From Tenodera sinensis (Eukaryota; Arthropoda; Insecta; Mantodea; Mantidae): a DNA stretch of 64,000 nucleotides. Location: assembly GCA_030765045.1 (NCBI GenBank), contig CM060961.1, positions 34,275,805-34,339,804 of the forward strand, in the 5' to 3' direction. Below the pieces are notes generated by a model. That model was given only the letters and a program-made list of their open reading frames with translations. It did not search any database and was not told the DNA's origin. Positions 46,900-59,250 of the stretch are shown here, in pieces; the stretch's first letter is position 1; each line of letters begins with the position of its first letter. The position numbers were made by a program, and so were the translations under genes.

Positions 46900-47795
46900 T
46901 GTGAAATAAAACAAAAAGGTTGGAAAGAACGTATAAATAAAAGCTAATAATCACTTGTTCTAGGATGATATTCAGTTCCGCGGTAGGGATCTACATTTAA
47001 ATACTAGAAATTGACATTTACTAATTAATAAACTTAAGTAATTATTTCCCTAATATTATCTCTGCTTGGATAAACAAAAAACCCTTTGTGGTTGGGAAAG
47101 CATGTTAGCTGCTATTAAAAAGTTCCAAACCTTATCTGCTTCCCTTTTAAGAACGTATTGGGGCCAGTGTTTTGCTTGCGCTTGGTCGTAAATTTCTATT
47201 TGAATTTGTACAGTTACTTTTTTTTCCGCAAATGTTGGCAGCGTATCGCTTTAGCAGATTAAGGCAGGCAGAGCTATCTGTTGTTCCATAGAGTGAGCAT
47301 GAAACTAATGTAGGTACAATAAAGCGGGAATCCAGCTTAGCAACAGTCAGATAAAATCCCCGACCTAACATGTGAATCTTCTTTTCAAATTCCTATATTC
47401 CGAGTATTAAAAGTTATTTTATTCTCAGCTTTTCAGCTACGTTCCTTTTTAATCGGCTCTTTGTACAGTTCTTCCTACAGCAGTTAAAATAAATTATTGA
47501 AGGGATTTATATTTCCGCCTTGTGCGTCACATGCGAGTATGAGAGAATTAAACCTTTGGAGCGCCTTTGTTTTCTGAGGGTTCCCATGTTTTAATGCACG
47601 TGATTGATTTCAACTTTAACTTTTTAGGAACTTAAAAAAATGCTCTAAGTTTAGGAAATCAACATATGGCAATAGCCTACCCATACAAACCTATATACTG
47701 ATACCAAAAGTACATATTCAGACATAGATTGAAAACAAAATGGCAACTCACCTGTGAGGCAAAGCAATAAAATCACTTAATTTCTTTTTGTATTA
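46900..47795. other. Unassigned interval
   Basis: A 74-codon minus frame (47147-47371) has no recognised domain. No gene supported. Confidence 0.35.
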
Positions 47796-47799
47796 GGTA

Positions 47800-48190
47800 C
47801 TTTGTCTTTTAAACTTTTAATACAGTTTTTTTTGTCGTTAACACAGCGTATATATAGTCTTTTGTGATATCTCAACTCATAACTGTTTATTTCTCGTAAC
47901 CTTGACTCAGTCCTTCCGTTGTCGTCTTTCACTTTCTCTGTCTCTCATACGCTAACTCCAAAGATACTATCACTCGACGCTCCTTAGATCTTGTTTACTT
48001 AGACGCGACGTACCCCCCCCCCCCCACACACACACACAGCTGTCTCGCTCCCACTGACACACTGAACATTGTTGTTAGTCACGTCCACACAAACAGTCGC
48101 ACCAGGCAGCCTGAACTTGGACGCCTTTGTTTGCTCGACGGCCAGATATGGGTGTGATGTAGCTTAGCCCCGACAGTCCTTTGTTTAGCC
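47800..48190 (-). repeat. LTR-like repeat, copy 1
   Basis: Shares with 57.65-58.14 kb the blocks 'tttctcgtaacc', 'atcactcgacgctccttaga', 'acagctgtctcgctcccact' and 'cgacagtcctttgttt'. It lacks the TATA-bearing segment of the other copy. It contains C14 followed by CA repeats at 48011-48039. Confidence 0.45.
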
Positions 48191-49479
48191 CCGTGTCCGG
48201 CGTCTCCATGATTTAAAAATAATAATAATAATAATTATAATCATTCTTAATATAAAATGAATACAAATAACTAACGTAAAAGGGGGCAACCTCGCGAATT
48301 TAAAAGCTTGAATATAGTTTTGGTAGTGTCACTTTAGCTCAGAGCAAACACACTCGGTATGTCTGTCAAAGTGAACAGATCGTTATTCTTTGAAGCGTTT
48401 AAGTGCGTGGAAACCAACAAACCCAGAAGGTTATGCCATAGTAAAGCATATTTCAGGTGTGTTAATACTAACAGCTTTATCTGTCTGGTGGATCGTTTTA
48501 TAATCTACATTGGTCGATACTCTCAGTGCAAATAATGAAACATTTATTAAAATACCTTATCACAATTAGTGTCACCCTTTCAAAATAAAAGCCGTGCACA
48601 CCCTGGGAGAGGTATCACAATGCTCGACCGGCGGCAAGGGCTGAACCAAAGGCGTTTGGAGACATTGTCAAGCTGCGTGGAGCATTGTTGCTTCAAACTC
48701 CCTCTTCAACGTGTGACCTACAAGACGCTAGTTCCGCTTAAAAAGTGTTGGATCGACAATTGACAATAACATATAAGGAATGTTGACAATAAAAACTAAC
48801 TACTCAGGCCTAGTGATGACTTCTCGGAAAGAAAACCACCCCTCCCCATGCTTACTTGCAGTATCTATACCTATAGTTGGGGCGCTCTTTGCTTTTGCAG
48901 TTCGGGTTCTTTGATTCTAGCTTTGCGGTAGCTTTGTAAGAAATTGGAAAGCCGACTTTCGGCCGAACTATAACTAGAGGCGTAACATTTAGTATCACTA
49001 TAAGAATATAAGTTGTTACATACGCCGAGCGTCTTAATTCACTAACTTCGAGGGTTGGAAGAAGGGCTGGGTACAATCACGCGACTGTGTCAGCGTCCAT
49101 GTTGTGTTTTGTAAGATTTCTGATATCTTAATAAGATCAGCGAAGCATAATTAATTAGTATTGTCGATACCGTTTAAGAGCTTTTCACAATTTCGCTATA
49201 ATCGGAGAAAATGTAATGTTGAAACCCTGTCATGAAAATATTAAGGATTCTAAATGCAATTTACTAGCTCAACTTTGTAATGCCAGTAATGTAAAGCTTA
49301 TATATACTTTAAAGGCACCGAGAAGATTTCTAGTATTTGGGAATTTCAACAGATGGCACCTGATGTCCCTCTACCTCCACAAACCAATATAACGCAATGA
49401 GATACATGACAGAAAGCAGACAAATGGAAAAGAAAGATTAAATAGAACAAAACACTTTACAAAAAGTAGCTAACCAAAA
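48191..49479. other. Unassigned interval, about 1.3 kb
   Basis: A short (AAT)n lies at 48218-48234. Frames at 48569-48763 and 48852-49076 have no recognised domain. Confidence 0.35.
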
Positions 49480-49814
49480 GGGGAGGTTGCAAGCTGGTTT
49501 GGGTCAAAAATATCAGTTTTGTGTTCTTTGCTGATTTTACAAGTTTAACCCCGTTTTATCATAATCTACTGCTTTAGCCCCGAACAACGTGTCAAAAGTA
49601 TACTTAAAGTTAATTGGTTTGTCGAGAGCGGACCCGAATGAAACTATATATTCGTTAATTTTTTTTTTAAAAAAAAGGTATGGAAATAATTTATATGTTA
49701 CATAAAACGTTAGTACGTTTAAAAAAGAATTGATATGTGTACACCAGGGTAAATAGTTTCTCTGAAAAGTGGAGTTAAACTTCTTAAAATTAACATAGAG
49801 CTTACAACCTCCCC
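49480..49814. mobile_element. Small inverted-repeat element candidate
   Basis: GGGGAGGTTGCAAGCT (49480-49495) is inverted at 49799-49814 (AGCTTACAACCTCCCC) with one mismatch, giving a 335-bp unit. No clear target duplication. The segment just inside the right end is repeated at 50010-50090. Confidence 0.5.
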
Positions 49815-50590
49815 TAGTTTTGATTGAAGTTTTGCTTATAACACTACCATTAAAATCATGCATGCTAGAAAATTTGATTACAAACTGGGTGAAAAAAATA
49901 ATACATTCATTATAATTATTTTAAAAATATGATCAATATATCTATGTAATATAAAAAAGTCAGTATAATTAGAAAGCATTGATTTATATGTGTGCCTAAT
50001 TTCACATTTCTAGAGCAAATAGTTTCTCTGAAAAGTGGAGTCAAACCTCTTAAAATTAATATTTCAAGCATAGAGCTTGCAACTAGACAGAGGCTTCTAC
50101 TGCTACTAAAGTGCAACTTTTGCCCAAAATTCAATCCAAACTTTTCCCAAAGCATTAGACCGTATTACTTCAAGTATACACACTACAAGGTCACAGAAAT
50201 TGTACTGTGCTGAAAGAAGCTTCTCACGCTGTAAACAATGAATAAAAAAGGAAGTTCCCCTTCAACAAATTTAACCAATACATAAACGTTATTCACTGTA
50301 ATACTTTGACGCTTCAGAACAAGACCATATTGTCCACGAAGGTCTACTTAAACTGTCCTGTGGCTGCGCAGCTTTATCTGTTTTGGTAATATATCTTTAC
50401 TCCCTGACTCATTCATAGTGACAGTACACTCAACCTCGCGTCTAACGTCCTATATGTTAAAGCTCTACAAGACACGTGGCGAAACACTTCTATTCATGGC
50501 CTACTTTGGAATTTCACTCGTCGTAGATGTGAACGCGTGCATGGGTAGCGCTGGCAGATTAGTAACGAAACATTCTGTTGTCAAGCCTGT
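49815..50590. other. Mostly unassigned, with a partial duplicate
   Basis: 50013-50090 repeats 'aaatagtttctctgaaaagt', 'cttaaaattaa' and 'catagagctt' from the right part of the 49480-49814 unit. The rest is unassigned. Confidence 0.4.
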
Positions 50591-50800
50591 CGTCCTCCAT
50601 AGTCTAGGAGTAACATGCCAGCCTCTGTTTCCCGAGACCGCGGGTTCAAATCTGGTGGAGAGCGATGTATTGTTTCGGGTGTAAAACAGCCTTAGCATGA
50701 CTTTCAAGGCTTATAAAGAGGCTTCTTAGCAAAATTAAATGCCTTTCATATCCAATATAGAATGGGACGCTAAGGACCACAACTGTTAAAGAGTACTCTT
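50591..50800 (+). mobile_element. SINE C copy 2
   Basis: GTCCTCCATAGTCTAGGAG head, box B GGGTTCAAATCTGG, then 'catatccaatatagaatggg'. It serves as the uninterrupted counterpart of copy 3. Confidence 0.7.
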
Positions 50801-51149
50801 AAATAAAACGCAATTCAAGCAACCAAGGCTCATGGATTACATACCTGCAAGATAAGAAATGGCCGTCGGTGGTGTTATTTCCAGCTGTTCGATTGGTAGC
50901 ATAAACATTAACCACGCGGATAGTTTTAGAAACAGTTTCTGATATTGATGCCATTTTGGAACAAGTATTTGTTTTGTTTCTTTTGTATGTTCATTGAAGT
51001 GCAATTTTGAAGGTATTTATGTTTCTTGGCGCAATGATCTAGCAGGTTTATGTGTGGTAAGATGGTTCTTATATTTCTAAGGCAGATTCTCAATTCATGA
51101 CTTTTTACTGCTTACTGTTCTAAGTAACTCGTGTTTGGTTGAAGCATTT
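50801..51149. other. Unassigned interval
   Basis: No gene or repeat match supported. Confidence 0.4.
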
Positions 51150-51385
51150 TTTAAAAATTTTTTATTAATGTCCTCCAACATTGTGTCATATCGGACGAAT
51201 GCATGAAATGAAATGGGTGAAATTATGCTCAAATGAGCCCGAGGTCCATGGAGCTTTAAGTTACCCGACATTCGTAGGGAAAACCTGGTAGAAAAATTTA
51301 CCCGGATAACTTGCCCTAAGCGAGGTTCGAACTCGCGACCTCTTGAACATGAGGCAGACACGCTAACATCGGGCTTGAAGCACTT
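51150..51385 (-). mobile_element. SINE B copy 2
   Basis: On the minus strand: tRNA-like head GTTAGCGTGTCTGCCTCATG, box B GCGAGTTCGAACCTCGC, then 'ttatccgggtaaatttttct' and the 'atggacctcgggctcatttg' body. Confidence 0.8.
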
Positions 51386-51507
51386 CTGTGCAGGCGTTGG
51401 TGACGGAAAAGCTACAATTACCTTATAATGAAGAGATTTAATTCTCGTATAACTTCCACCTTTTTATCTCTTTTATTCCATCTTATAGTTTTATAACGCT
51501 GCTAGAA

Positions 51508-51530
51508 TAGAATCCAAAAAAGCATTCTTT

Positions 51531-51609
<79 letters not shown>

Positions 51610-52249
51610 AGCATAACTAAAAACCTAATAAGTCGGTTAAAAACCAAAGTTGGTATTTAAGTTTAATATCTTTCAAGGATTCGACACGAAGATTTTAAAG
51701 AAAATCTTCTCTAAACTACCCTTTACACTGAAAATTTTTCCAAAATTGTTGTTTTCTAAAAAATGACTAACGATTTTGATTAAAATGCCATATGTTTAAG
51801 ATATTTTTATGCCAAACTAAAAGTATATTTTGAATTTTCTGGCTATAGCCTAGGTGGTCCTATTTAGTCTGGATGACTTCTGCATAACTGGTAAACCGTA
51901 AGAGACAGACCAAATCTTGCTGTACAATAATGTACGTCTCGTTAAAACGCATCAACTATGTTCGAATGAATTTTTTGTGTAGTGAGCCATTTCGGAGATA
52001 TTCATTATTATTTGCGCGAGTTTTCCAATACTGAAACTTTTTTTAGATGGAAGGTCGTTATTCACTTTTATATCTGTTGGCCATGCAACGAGTATTGAGA
52101 CTATCGCTCAAAGCCTACTCTATTCCCATATTCCCCTTGCAGCTACTAAGATAATTTCTGCAAATTTTATCTGAAGATAGAGGAATAAGAGTTTTTAGGA
52201 ATACTCATTACAATAGTAGTTACAGTATGTTCGTGTACCACGTCGGATT
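51508..52249 (+). mobile_element. T5H copy 21, 5'-truncated
   Basis: Begins 'agaatccaaaaaagcattct' and ends GTCGGA plus T5. The core is (TG)n(GA)n at 51532-51607. A short deletion lies near 52095. Confidence 0.8.
51532..51607. repeat. (TG)n(GA)n, T5H core
   Basis: Compound dinucleotide tract, the same form as in copy 13. Confidence 0.95.
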
Positions 52250-52317
52250 TTTAATTTTATTTTGAGGTCTCAGAAAGAATCCTTCTCAAATGCTTTGCTA
52301 TTATTGCTATTATTGCC

Positions 52318-52672
52318 TGTTAGACCGTTCACCTACCACCTAGGCGGGACCCGCATGTGGTATTCGTGGTGGACGAAGCGGCATCCGGGCGGGTTTTATC
52401 CGGGTTCTCCGGTTTCCCCCGGCATTCATTCCACCAATTGCTCCATTATCACCCTTCCAATCACCCATTTCGTCTGCATTTCATATAATCCTCTTCCTCA
52501 CTATCATACCTGGTGCTTGGCTGACCACCCGCTTCCAGGTCTTCACTCTGTCCGGTCCAGAGGTCCCTCTGCTCCCCGACAGGCGTCTGACCCTAGGCAC
52601 TGGCTTGTAAGTCCTAGGGGAAGTAAGTCCTACATAAGGGGAAGGTAATCAGGGAGAGAAGAAGAAAACGAT
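52318..52672 (+). mobile_element. SINE A copy 5, nearly full length
   Basis: 'gttcacctaccacctaggcg' to the A-rich tail 'gggagagaagaagaaaac'. The box B region is damaged (ggcgggacccgcatg). Confidence 0.8.
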
Positions 52673-53984
52673 CGGCTTCCAAAGCTTCTGTGTTTCACAT
52701 TTAGTTATTAGGGCTTACAGAGAAACCGTGTCAATTTGAACCAATGGAAAGTCACCAAATATAACCATAGAGTACAACAGTGGGGGAAAAGTATCACAGT
52801 TGGCTTTTGTATTTCTGTAGCTCGCACTATATATGTATATGGTTCAATAAATGATACTTCATATAGCATCCTCTGCTTGACGTTGATTTAAGTATTCCCT
52901 GCAGTCTAAAGGTTGAACAACCCTCCAAACAGAAAACAGAATCTCTCTCAACATTCAAACAGAAACTTGACTGAGAATAAATCCCACGCTCCCAGGTTTG
53001 CTTTTATACCCATTGTTGCATATAGCAATCTCAACAAACATTAATTCTATTGGATATGATAATGGTGTTGATTATCAACAGAATGAGGGAGGAAGTTTAA
53101 AGCTGTGCGGCAACTTTTCTTCCCCTCTGAGCTCAGTTCGGTCTTGCGGTTTGAATCTCATATCTATTAACCGAGTCCCGCTTGCGCCTCCCCTCGTGCC
53201 TCTTGGTGAAATACTGCCGCTAGGCGAAAGGTGTAAGACAGATAGCTGTACAGACATGGCCGAAAACATCGACCCCCATCGCTTGTGCTGTGAGCGCGTT
53301 TCAACCCATATCCTGATTACAAAGGGCCAGAGCGCCAGCCTGTGAGGGGCGGGGAATTTGAAGTGCGAAAAAATGGGACACAAATGTTGGGAGGGGGAAA
53401 CATCAAGAGAAACTCTTTTTTGTATTATAGACGATTTTTGCCATGTCTAGAGGTTTCCAAATATAATTTTAGGCACTAAAATAGTCCTAAAATACTCCCA
53501 GTTCAAATTTGATGCAAATCTGCATTACTTACAGTTTTTGCGCTTAGAAGATTATTAATATTTTAGCTACACACTTTTTAAAAACAATGTTTATACCTTA
53601 TTTTATACTTTAGTTTCATACTTCATGTTACTAATTATATTTATATTTTGATTTGTACTTTTGTACCTAACTTCTTATATTTAAGAGCCCTTAGTTCTTT
53701 AAAATAAATAGAAATGAATAACTTATGTCTTTAATTGTGGAAATATTTGCAAGAAACAAAGTTTTTTTTTTAAAAAAATGGCACTTTCTTATTTTATTGT
53801 TTCTATTTTTATAGTAGCCGTGTCAAATTGCAACAATCCTGTATTAAATAAACTAAAAACAAGAACAGCCTGAGTCTTTTAAGATCTTAATCTTAGTTGC
53901 GTAATGTACTATAGTGGTGGTGGTGATGGCAGTGGTGGCCAATGACATCTTAGACATGGTTAACTTCATAGGAAAAAAATACAA
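52673..53984. other. Unassigned interval, about 1.3 kb
   Basis: A less AT-rich patch lies at 53090-53400, with overlapping frames on both strands (53-53.4 kb) but no recognised domain. 'tgcggtttgaatctcat' could be a box B. Confidence 0.35.
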
Positions 53985-54297
53985 ATTGCAGACTTTAACA
54001 CAATCTCTATACTTTGATAAGATTTGTTTATCTCTCACGTTTTACAAGTTACTGGAAAGGTCATTCACAAAAAATGAAGCATTTAAGGAGCCATTCCAAC
54101 AAAATTCATGAACTCTCGTACATTTTATTAACATGAAAATATCTCAAACATTTGGAATTTTAATAAAATCCATTGGAACCATTTTTGAGAAAATAAAAAT
54201 TTTTGAAGGGGTTGTTTCGGTGGGTTACTTAAAAGTTCATGTTGCTCTTTGGAAGGGGTGAACTTAAATAACAAGTTTTGTTTTTAATCAACTTTTG
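53985..54297 (-). mobile_element. T5H copy 22, old, cut by SINE A
   Basis: 'ataagatttgtttatctctc' to 'ttttgtttttaatcaacttt', where it is replaced at once by SINE A sequence. Confidence 0.6.
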
Positions 54298-54432
54298 TTT
54301 CCAGGTCTTCACTCTGTCCGGTCCATAGGTTCCTCTGCTCCCCGGCAGGCATCTGACCCTAGGCACGGGCTTGTAAGTCCTAGAGGGTGTAGCTGCTACA
54401 TAAGGGGAGGCTAATCAGATAAAGAAGAAGAT
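54298..54432 (+). mobile_element. SINE A copy 6, 3' part
   Basis: Starts exactly at 'ccaggtcttcactctgtccg' and ends 'agataaagaagaag'. Confidence 0.75.
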
Positions 54433-55324
54433 AAATTTCGATCTCTGTTGGTGAAAGCCATCAGTGAGAGCGTACATTGGCTGAAATGCACTTGTGTGTA
54501 ATTAGTACCATTTATTCATTTTGAAATTCTAACCTAACCTAAAGTGTGGCTTTATTGTAGAAGTTTCTCTCGTAGAAAGCGCATCACTTTATCAGAAGTG
54601 TAAATAACTGTTTCCTAGAGAGCTATTGAAGTTAACATACGTGCATTAACTGAAAACAAGCATGGATGTTTTGTTACTTTGCTCTGCTGTTTTCCGCCTC
54701 TCAAACCAATGTTGGTAGAGGTTATCCGAGTGCATCAGATTAGTTAGTAGCCATTATAAGCCGACCGGCCGACCGACCGAGTACAAACAATAACTCATTT
54801 GCACTAAGCTAGTGAAATGAGAAAGGTGAAGAGTTAGGTTATACAGTAGTCCATTTCCAGGCTTAAAGCCTAAATCCTGGGACCCCTATCAGCAGCTGTG
54901 GCGTAATAATGTGCTGAACTAATATCATTTGAGCTCGCTTAAGCATCTAACACCGTCCCTGGCTTAGTGTAAATGAGTGTGTACCTTGCGGCGAGTTTAT
55001 ACTGACAGCAACAAGTTTAATACGATCACGCCGGAAATTCTTGAGCGAGGCAGTCGTATGAATACTTCAAACTGTTAATGGTGTGCATTGAAAAGGCAGT
55101 GAGCTGTGTCGGAAGTAGCGCACCAAGTCTTCCATTCAGAGAAACTCTTCCATGACTGCCATATTGTACTCTTTGCAGAAATGTTCCAACTGTACATGCA
55201 AAAGCAGATCTAGCTGGAATAAATGAACAAAAGTGATTCTAGTTCAAGCATTTACCTCACGCCGCGTCCTCGCTGTATAGATAACCAGCTGCAACTTCAT
55301 TGACTAATTAATTTCATGTACATG
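54433..55324. other. Unassigned interval
   Basis: No gene or repeat match supported. Confidence 0.4.
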
Positions 55325-55330
55325 AAAAAA

Positions 55331-56131
55331 TCTGATGTGTTGCACTCACACGGGTTTCTCTACCCTTGTACTAACCATTCTTATAAACTTATTCCTCTAT
55401 CTTCGTGTTACTCGAGATACAAATTTTTAGAAATTATCTTATTGTTTATTTTCTTGTAGGTACAACGAGAAAATGAAAGTACAGTAGACTTTGAGCGATA
55501 GTCAAATCTTTTAATTCCGTTCTCTTTGCACTGTTAACCTATAAAAAATTAATAACGATCCATTTGACAGAAGTTCTCCAAAACTCACACAAATAACAAG
55601 GAATATCTCCCAAATGGTTCACTCTACAAAAAGAAACTTATTTAGACATTGAGTATTTTAGCATTTTTGTGCAGTAAGATTTTGTCTATCTCTTACGGTT
55701 TACCAGTTATGCAAAAGTCATCCAGAGTAAACAGGACTATATAGGCTATAGCCCCAAAATTCAAAATATGCATTTCATTTCTCACAAAAATATCTTAAGC
55801 ATACGCCATTTTAATCAAAATCGTTAGGGCCATTTTCAAGAAAGTCAAAATTTTTGAAACATTTTCCATATATAGTTTAAGGTGGTGGAATTTTCTTCAA
55901 AATGTTCGCGTGGCATCCTTGAAAGAAATTAAACTTAAATAGTAACTTTGGTTTTTAACCAACTTTTCGTTTTTGCGTTTTGCTGTGCACAGACTGACAC
56001 ATACATTTTTTCTAGAAATTCTTTTAAGATTCAGGGGGCCTCAAAACATACATTTCCGGTGAAACATCGACATCCAATTTTTGGGTGGAATACAATACTT
56101 CCTCTGCTTTACTATGCATAGTACAGAAAGT
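55331..56131 (-). mobile_element. T5H copy 23, full length
   Basis: TCTGATGTGTTGCACTC at 55331 and GTACAGAAAGT ending at 56131. A6 lies on the left (55325-55330) and exactly A5 on the right. The TG/CA core is almost absent (acagactgacacataca). Confidence 0.88.
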
Positions 56132-56139
56132 AAAAAGGG

Positions 56140-57600
56140 CACCACAATCTTGTTCACACAATGCAAGACAGTTAATGAAATAATAAACCGTTTATATCCA
56201 TTCGTCAAGAAGTTAGATGGTTCCAAATATTTGACGCAATTTTTTTTACCCGAAACAGCTTTTTATTAACGATTATTGTATTGGACATAATTTTTACACT
56301 CTTGTAGAGTCTCTGGTTAACGTGTGACCGAAGCAATACCTTCCACACGGTATATTTCCACATTCACGTTCCGCTAACACAGAATACAATGTCAAACTAG
56401 TATTCAATTAAAGGTTTTGCAAACAAAAAAACATTGAACAAAGTTTAAAATCAATAACTGGCATTCGATAGCAGTTCCTTGTGGTGGATTTGTCTAGCAC
56501 TCAAAAACTAGAGCACTCGAAGATTAACTCCGTTGTCATGACGAAAATTTCAATTTAAGTAGTCTTTACACGTTCTGTAGGTGGGCAATTCATTTGGTGC
56601 TCCAACGTTAAGTGTAATCAAAGGGCTTTTTTCCTTAACTAACTCAATATTAGTCACAAGCAGATGTGTGCTAATCTAACAAGTCCAAATTGAATGGTTC
56701 ATTATCAGCGACAATATTTGGTGACTAAAATGCGGGCCGAATCGGACACCAGCCGCCATTGATGTAGATAGCTGCAGTTGATCGTAAATATCATATTGGA
56801 ACCATTTGGCTTTTAGATGTGTTCAGTTGATTAGCGAACTTGTTTACTTAATTCTGACCGAGAAATGGCAAATCCGAATTGTGAGGGTCGCTTTATTGTT
56901 CCTCTCTTTCTAACAATCATAAAACCTAGCCTCAGTATCACTTACACTGTACTTGTGACCACCACTGGTAACAAAATGTCTGGGCGATTTTTAAAACAAA
57001 ATGGGTATTATATCTTGTCATATGTATATAGGTAATGTTTAACATTGTTTAACTATTCCATTTTTACTTCGTTACATGAATCACACTATCCCACGGGGTA
57101 GTTTTTTATGACCATCTTGACATTTATTTCTTGGAAAGACCAACAATGATAATTTTAAAACAATTACGCAATTCAGTAGTAGAAACAGTGATTGACAAGA
57201 ACTATGAACTGCATGCCTTTAATAAAAAAATTAAAAGACAGAATTTAAAAAATTACAGAACGTGGGCATAGCGGTAGTTATTTTTTCCCTTACTAGTTAC
57301 TATTCGCTGGTGACGTAATAGATAGGAGGGCAACGAAGAATGCTGGGAGGATACCGAGTGTAATTTATAATGGTATATTTTGACGGCCGACCCTGATTTT
57401 CTTATGTTGTGAAACTCAAAAGACTTGCAGACGCGCCATATTAAACAGTACCAGTCACCTCTATCCTACACGGCCACGCCACTAAGCAAACCGAGAAGAG
57501 GGGCAAAAAGGGGAGAGTGAGCCGCAGTGTCACTTGTTGGTAACTCTGCCTTAAGTGATGAAAGGCACACACTCTGAAAAGAGAAGTCATTATAAACTAG
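56140..57600. other. Unassigned interval, about 1.5 kb
   Basis: AT-rich, with 57300-57560 less so. No gene or repeat match supported. Confidence 0.4.
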
Positions 57601-57605
57601 TATAT

Positions 57606-58140
57606 TGTGACAAAATTCAGTCCAGTTACTTTTCTATCGCACTGACTTCTAAAATTTGATGGCAAATACAATTTTATTATCGTTAGCCTAGTCTACTACC
57701 GTTCGTACTATCAAAACTCACAACTTTTATCGCTCGTAACCATGCTCAGCCTTTTCAGTGTATTTCTTAAGTTTCTTTGTCTTTCTTACACTAACTACAA
57801 CGAAACAATCACTCGACACTCGTTAGATTTTCTTTAGGACCACCGATGTATCATTCATGACGACACACACCTACAGCTGTCTCACACTCACTAACAAACT
57901 GTTCGGCGACTATAACTTTCTGCTGTTTCCTCGCCTCCTTATATAGAGGGGATGACGTCACATGGACCTTTCTTGACTTTCACGAACACGCCAGTGATCA
58001 CGTGGTCAGATCTTTCTTGAAAGTTCTGGAGAAAGCCCTTTGTTTAGTCACTCCATTGTTGTAACTCACTTCCACACGAACAGTTGCGCGAGACACTCTG
58101 ACCTTGAACGCCTTTGCCCACTCACCGGCCCGACAGTCCT
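57606..58140 (-). repeat. LTR-like repeat, copy 2
   Basis: On the minus strand a TATA box (TATATAAGG, + 57937-57945) is followed about 260 bp later by AATAAA (+ 57673-57678). A CRE-like TGACGTCA lies just upstream (57953-57960). This spacing fits an LTR. It is homologous to 47.8-48.19 kb. No flanking duplication or internal coding region found, so a solo LTR is only a hypothesis. Confidence 0.4.
57937..57945 (-). promoter_or_regulatory. Possible TATA box of LTR-like repeat
   Basis: TATATAAGG on the minus strand. Confidence 0.4.
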
Positions 58141-59250
58141 TTGTTTTATTTATACGCAGAGTTTGTAATTCTAAACAAAGAAAAAAACAAATAGCAAATT
58201 CTTGAGCTGTAATTCTAACACTAATAAAATTTCTCAGACTAATGGTTTCTTATTTATATTTACGTCACCTCCTTTCCACCGAGATTATTTATTAATTTCT
58301 ATGTCCCTGTAACCCAGTCTGTTTCTTGTAACAGTAGCAAGAAACGGTTAATTGTTACTTATAACTATTGGCGCAAAGTAACTACGACAGTTATAACAGT
58401 TTGTCAGACCACTACTCAGGGGGTGAATACCTCCCTCTCTTGATTAATTTGTGTTTGTGGCAGTGAAATGTCACTTGGTACCTACGTACCTACCTCGGAA
58501 GCCTTTCTCGTGGGAACCAAAGGACCATTCCTTCTGCTTGGGAGAAACACCATGTATTATAGATACAAGTGCGAGGTAAATCGTCGACTGGGGAGCTTGG
58601 TATGTAACATTCAAGGCTTTAATCTGAATTCCATTGAAATGAGGAGGGACGGAAGGAGGCCATGAAGGAAAAAGTTTGTTTCTGTGCTACACGCTGCAGC
58701 GCCGCATGAAGTTCCATTAAAATGGAAATTGGCAAGCAATGGGGCGGCACCAAGCCCAGCGTTGCTACCCTGTTTATTTCCCTCCCCTGCAAGAGTGGAC
58801 TAGGTACTGGGATGCAATAAGCACGCTTAACAAGCAATAGGCCTAAACAGAAATGTCCATCCTTTACGAAATACAAGAGGTTGGATTTACCTCCTACCAC
58901 TTTATACCGAATGTGCCACTCAGACGTGCATTGTGTTACAGTGGCGGTTTGGTTACATGTATGTTGCGTTTGATTTACGAAAGCACTTTCAAATATTAAG
59001 CAAAATAAACTTTTCCCCGCCGATTTCAGATCTGAAAGGTGAAATTAACTAATTTTGATGTGCTAAATTGAGTGGTGATTACAGTTTTTCTCTATCACGT
59101 AAGGTTTTTCTACAAATAGCTAAATATAATGAAAATAACGAAAAATGGTATGTTTGATGTTAAAAAAGTGCATTATAAAATATAGAATTAAAAATTTCTC
59201 AGTAAACTATAAAAATAAATACCTACATACCTGTAAAGGAGGGTATGAAG
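58141..59250. other. Unassigned interval, about 1.1 kb
   Basis: Frames at 58468-58665 and 58619-58900 have no recognised domain. Confidence 0.4.

Noticed and set aside
47147..47371. 74-codon minus frame with Cys residues
   Set aside because: Considered as a retroelement or transposase fragment, but no conserved motif could be matched.
52998..53383. Overlapping 115- and 102-codon frames on opposite strands
   Set aside because: They sit in a less AT-rich patch where long frames are expected on both strands. No motif recognised.
57606..58135. Exact LTR bounded by TG...CA
   Set aside because: No matching flanking duplication, and homology with the second copy continues past the proposed 5' end.
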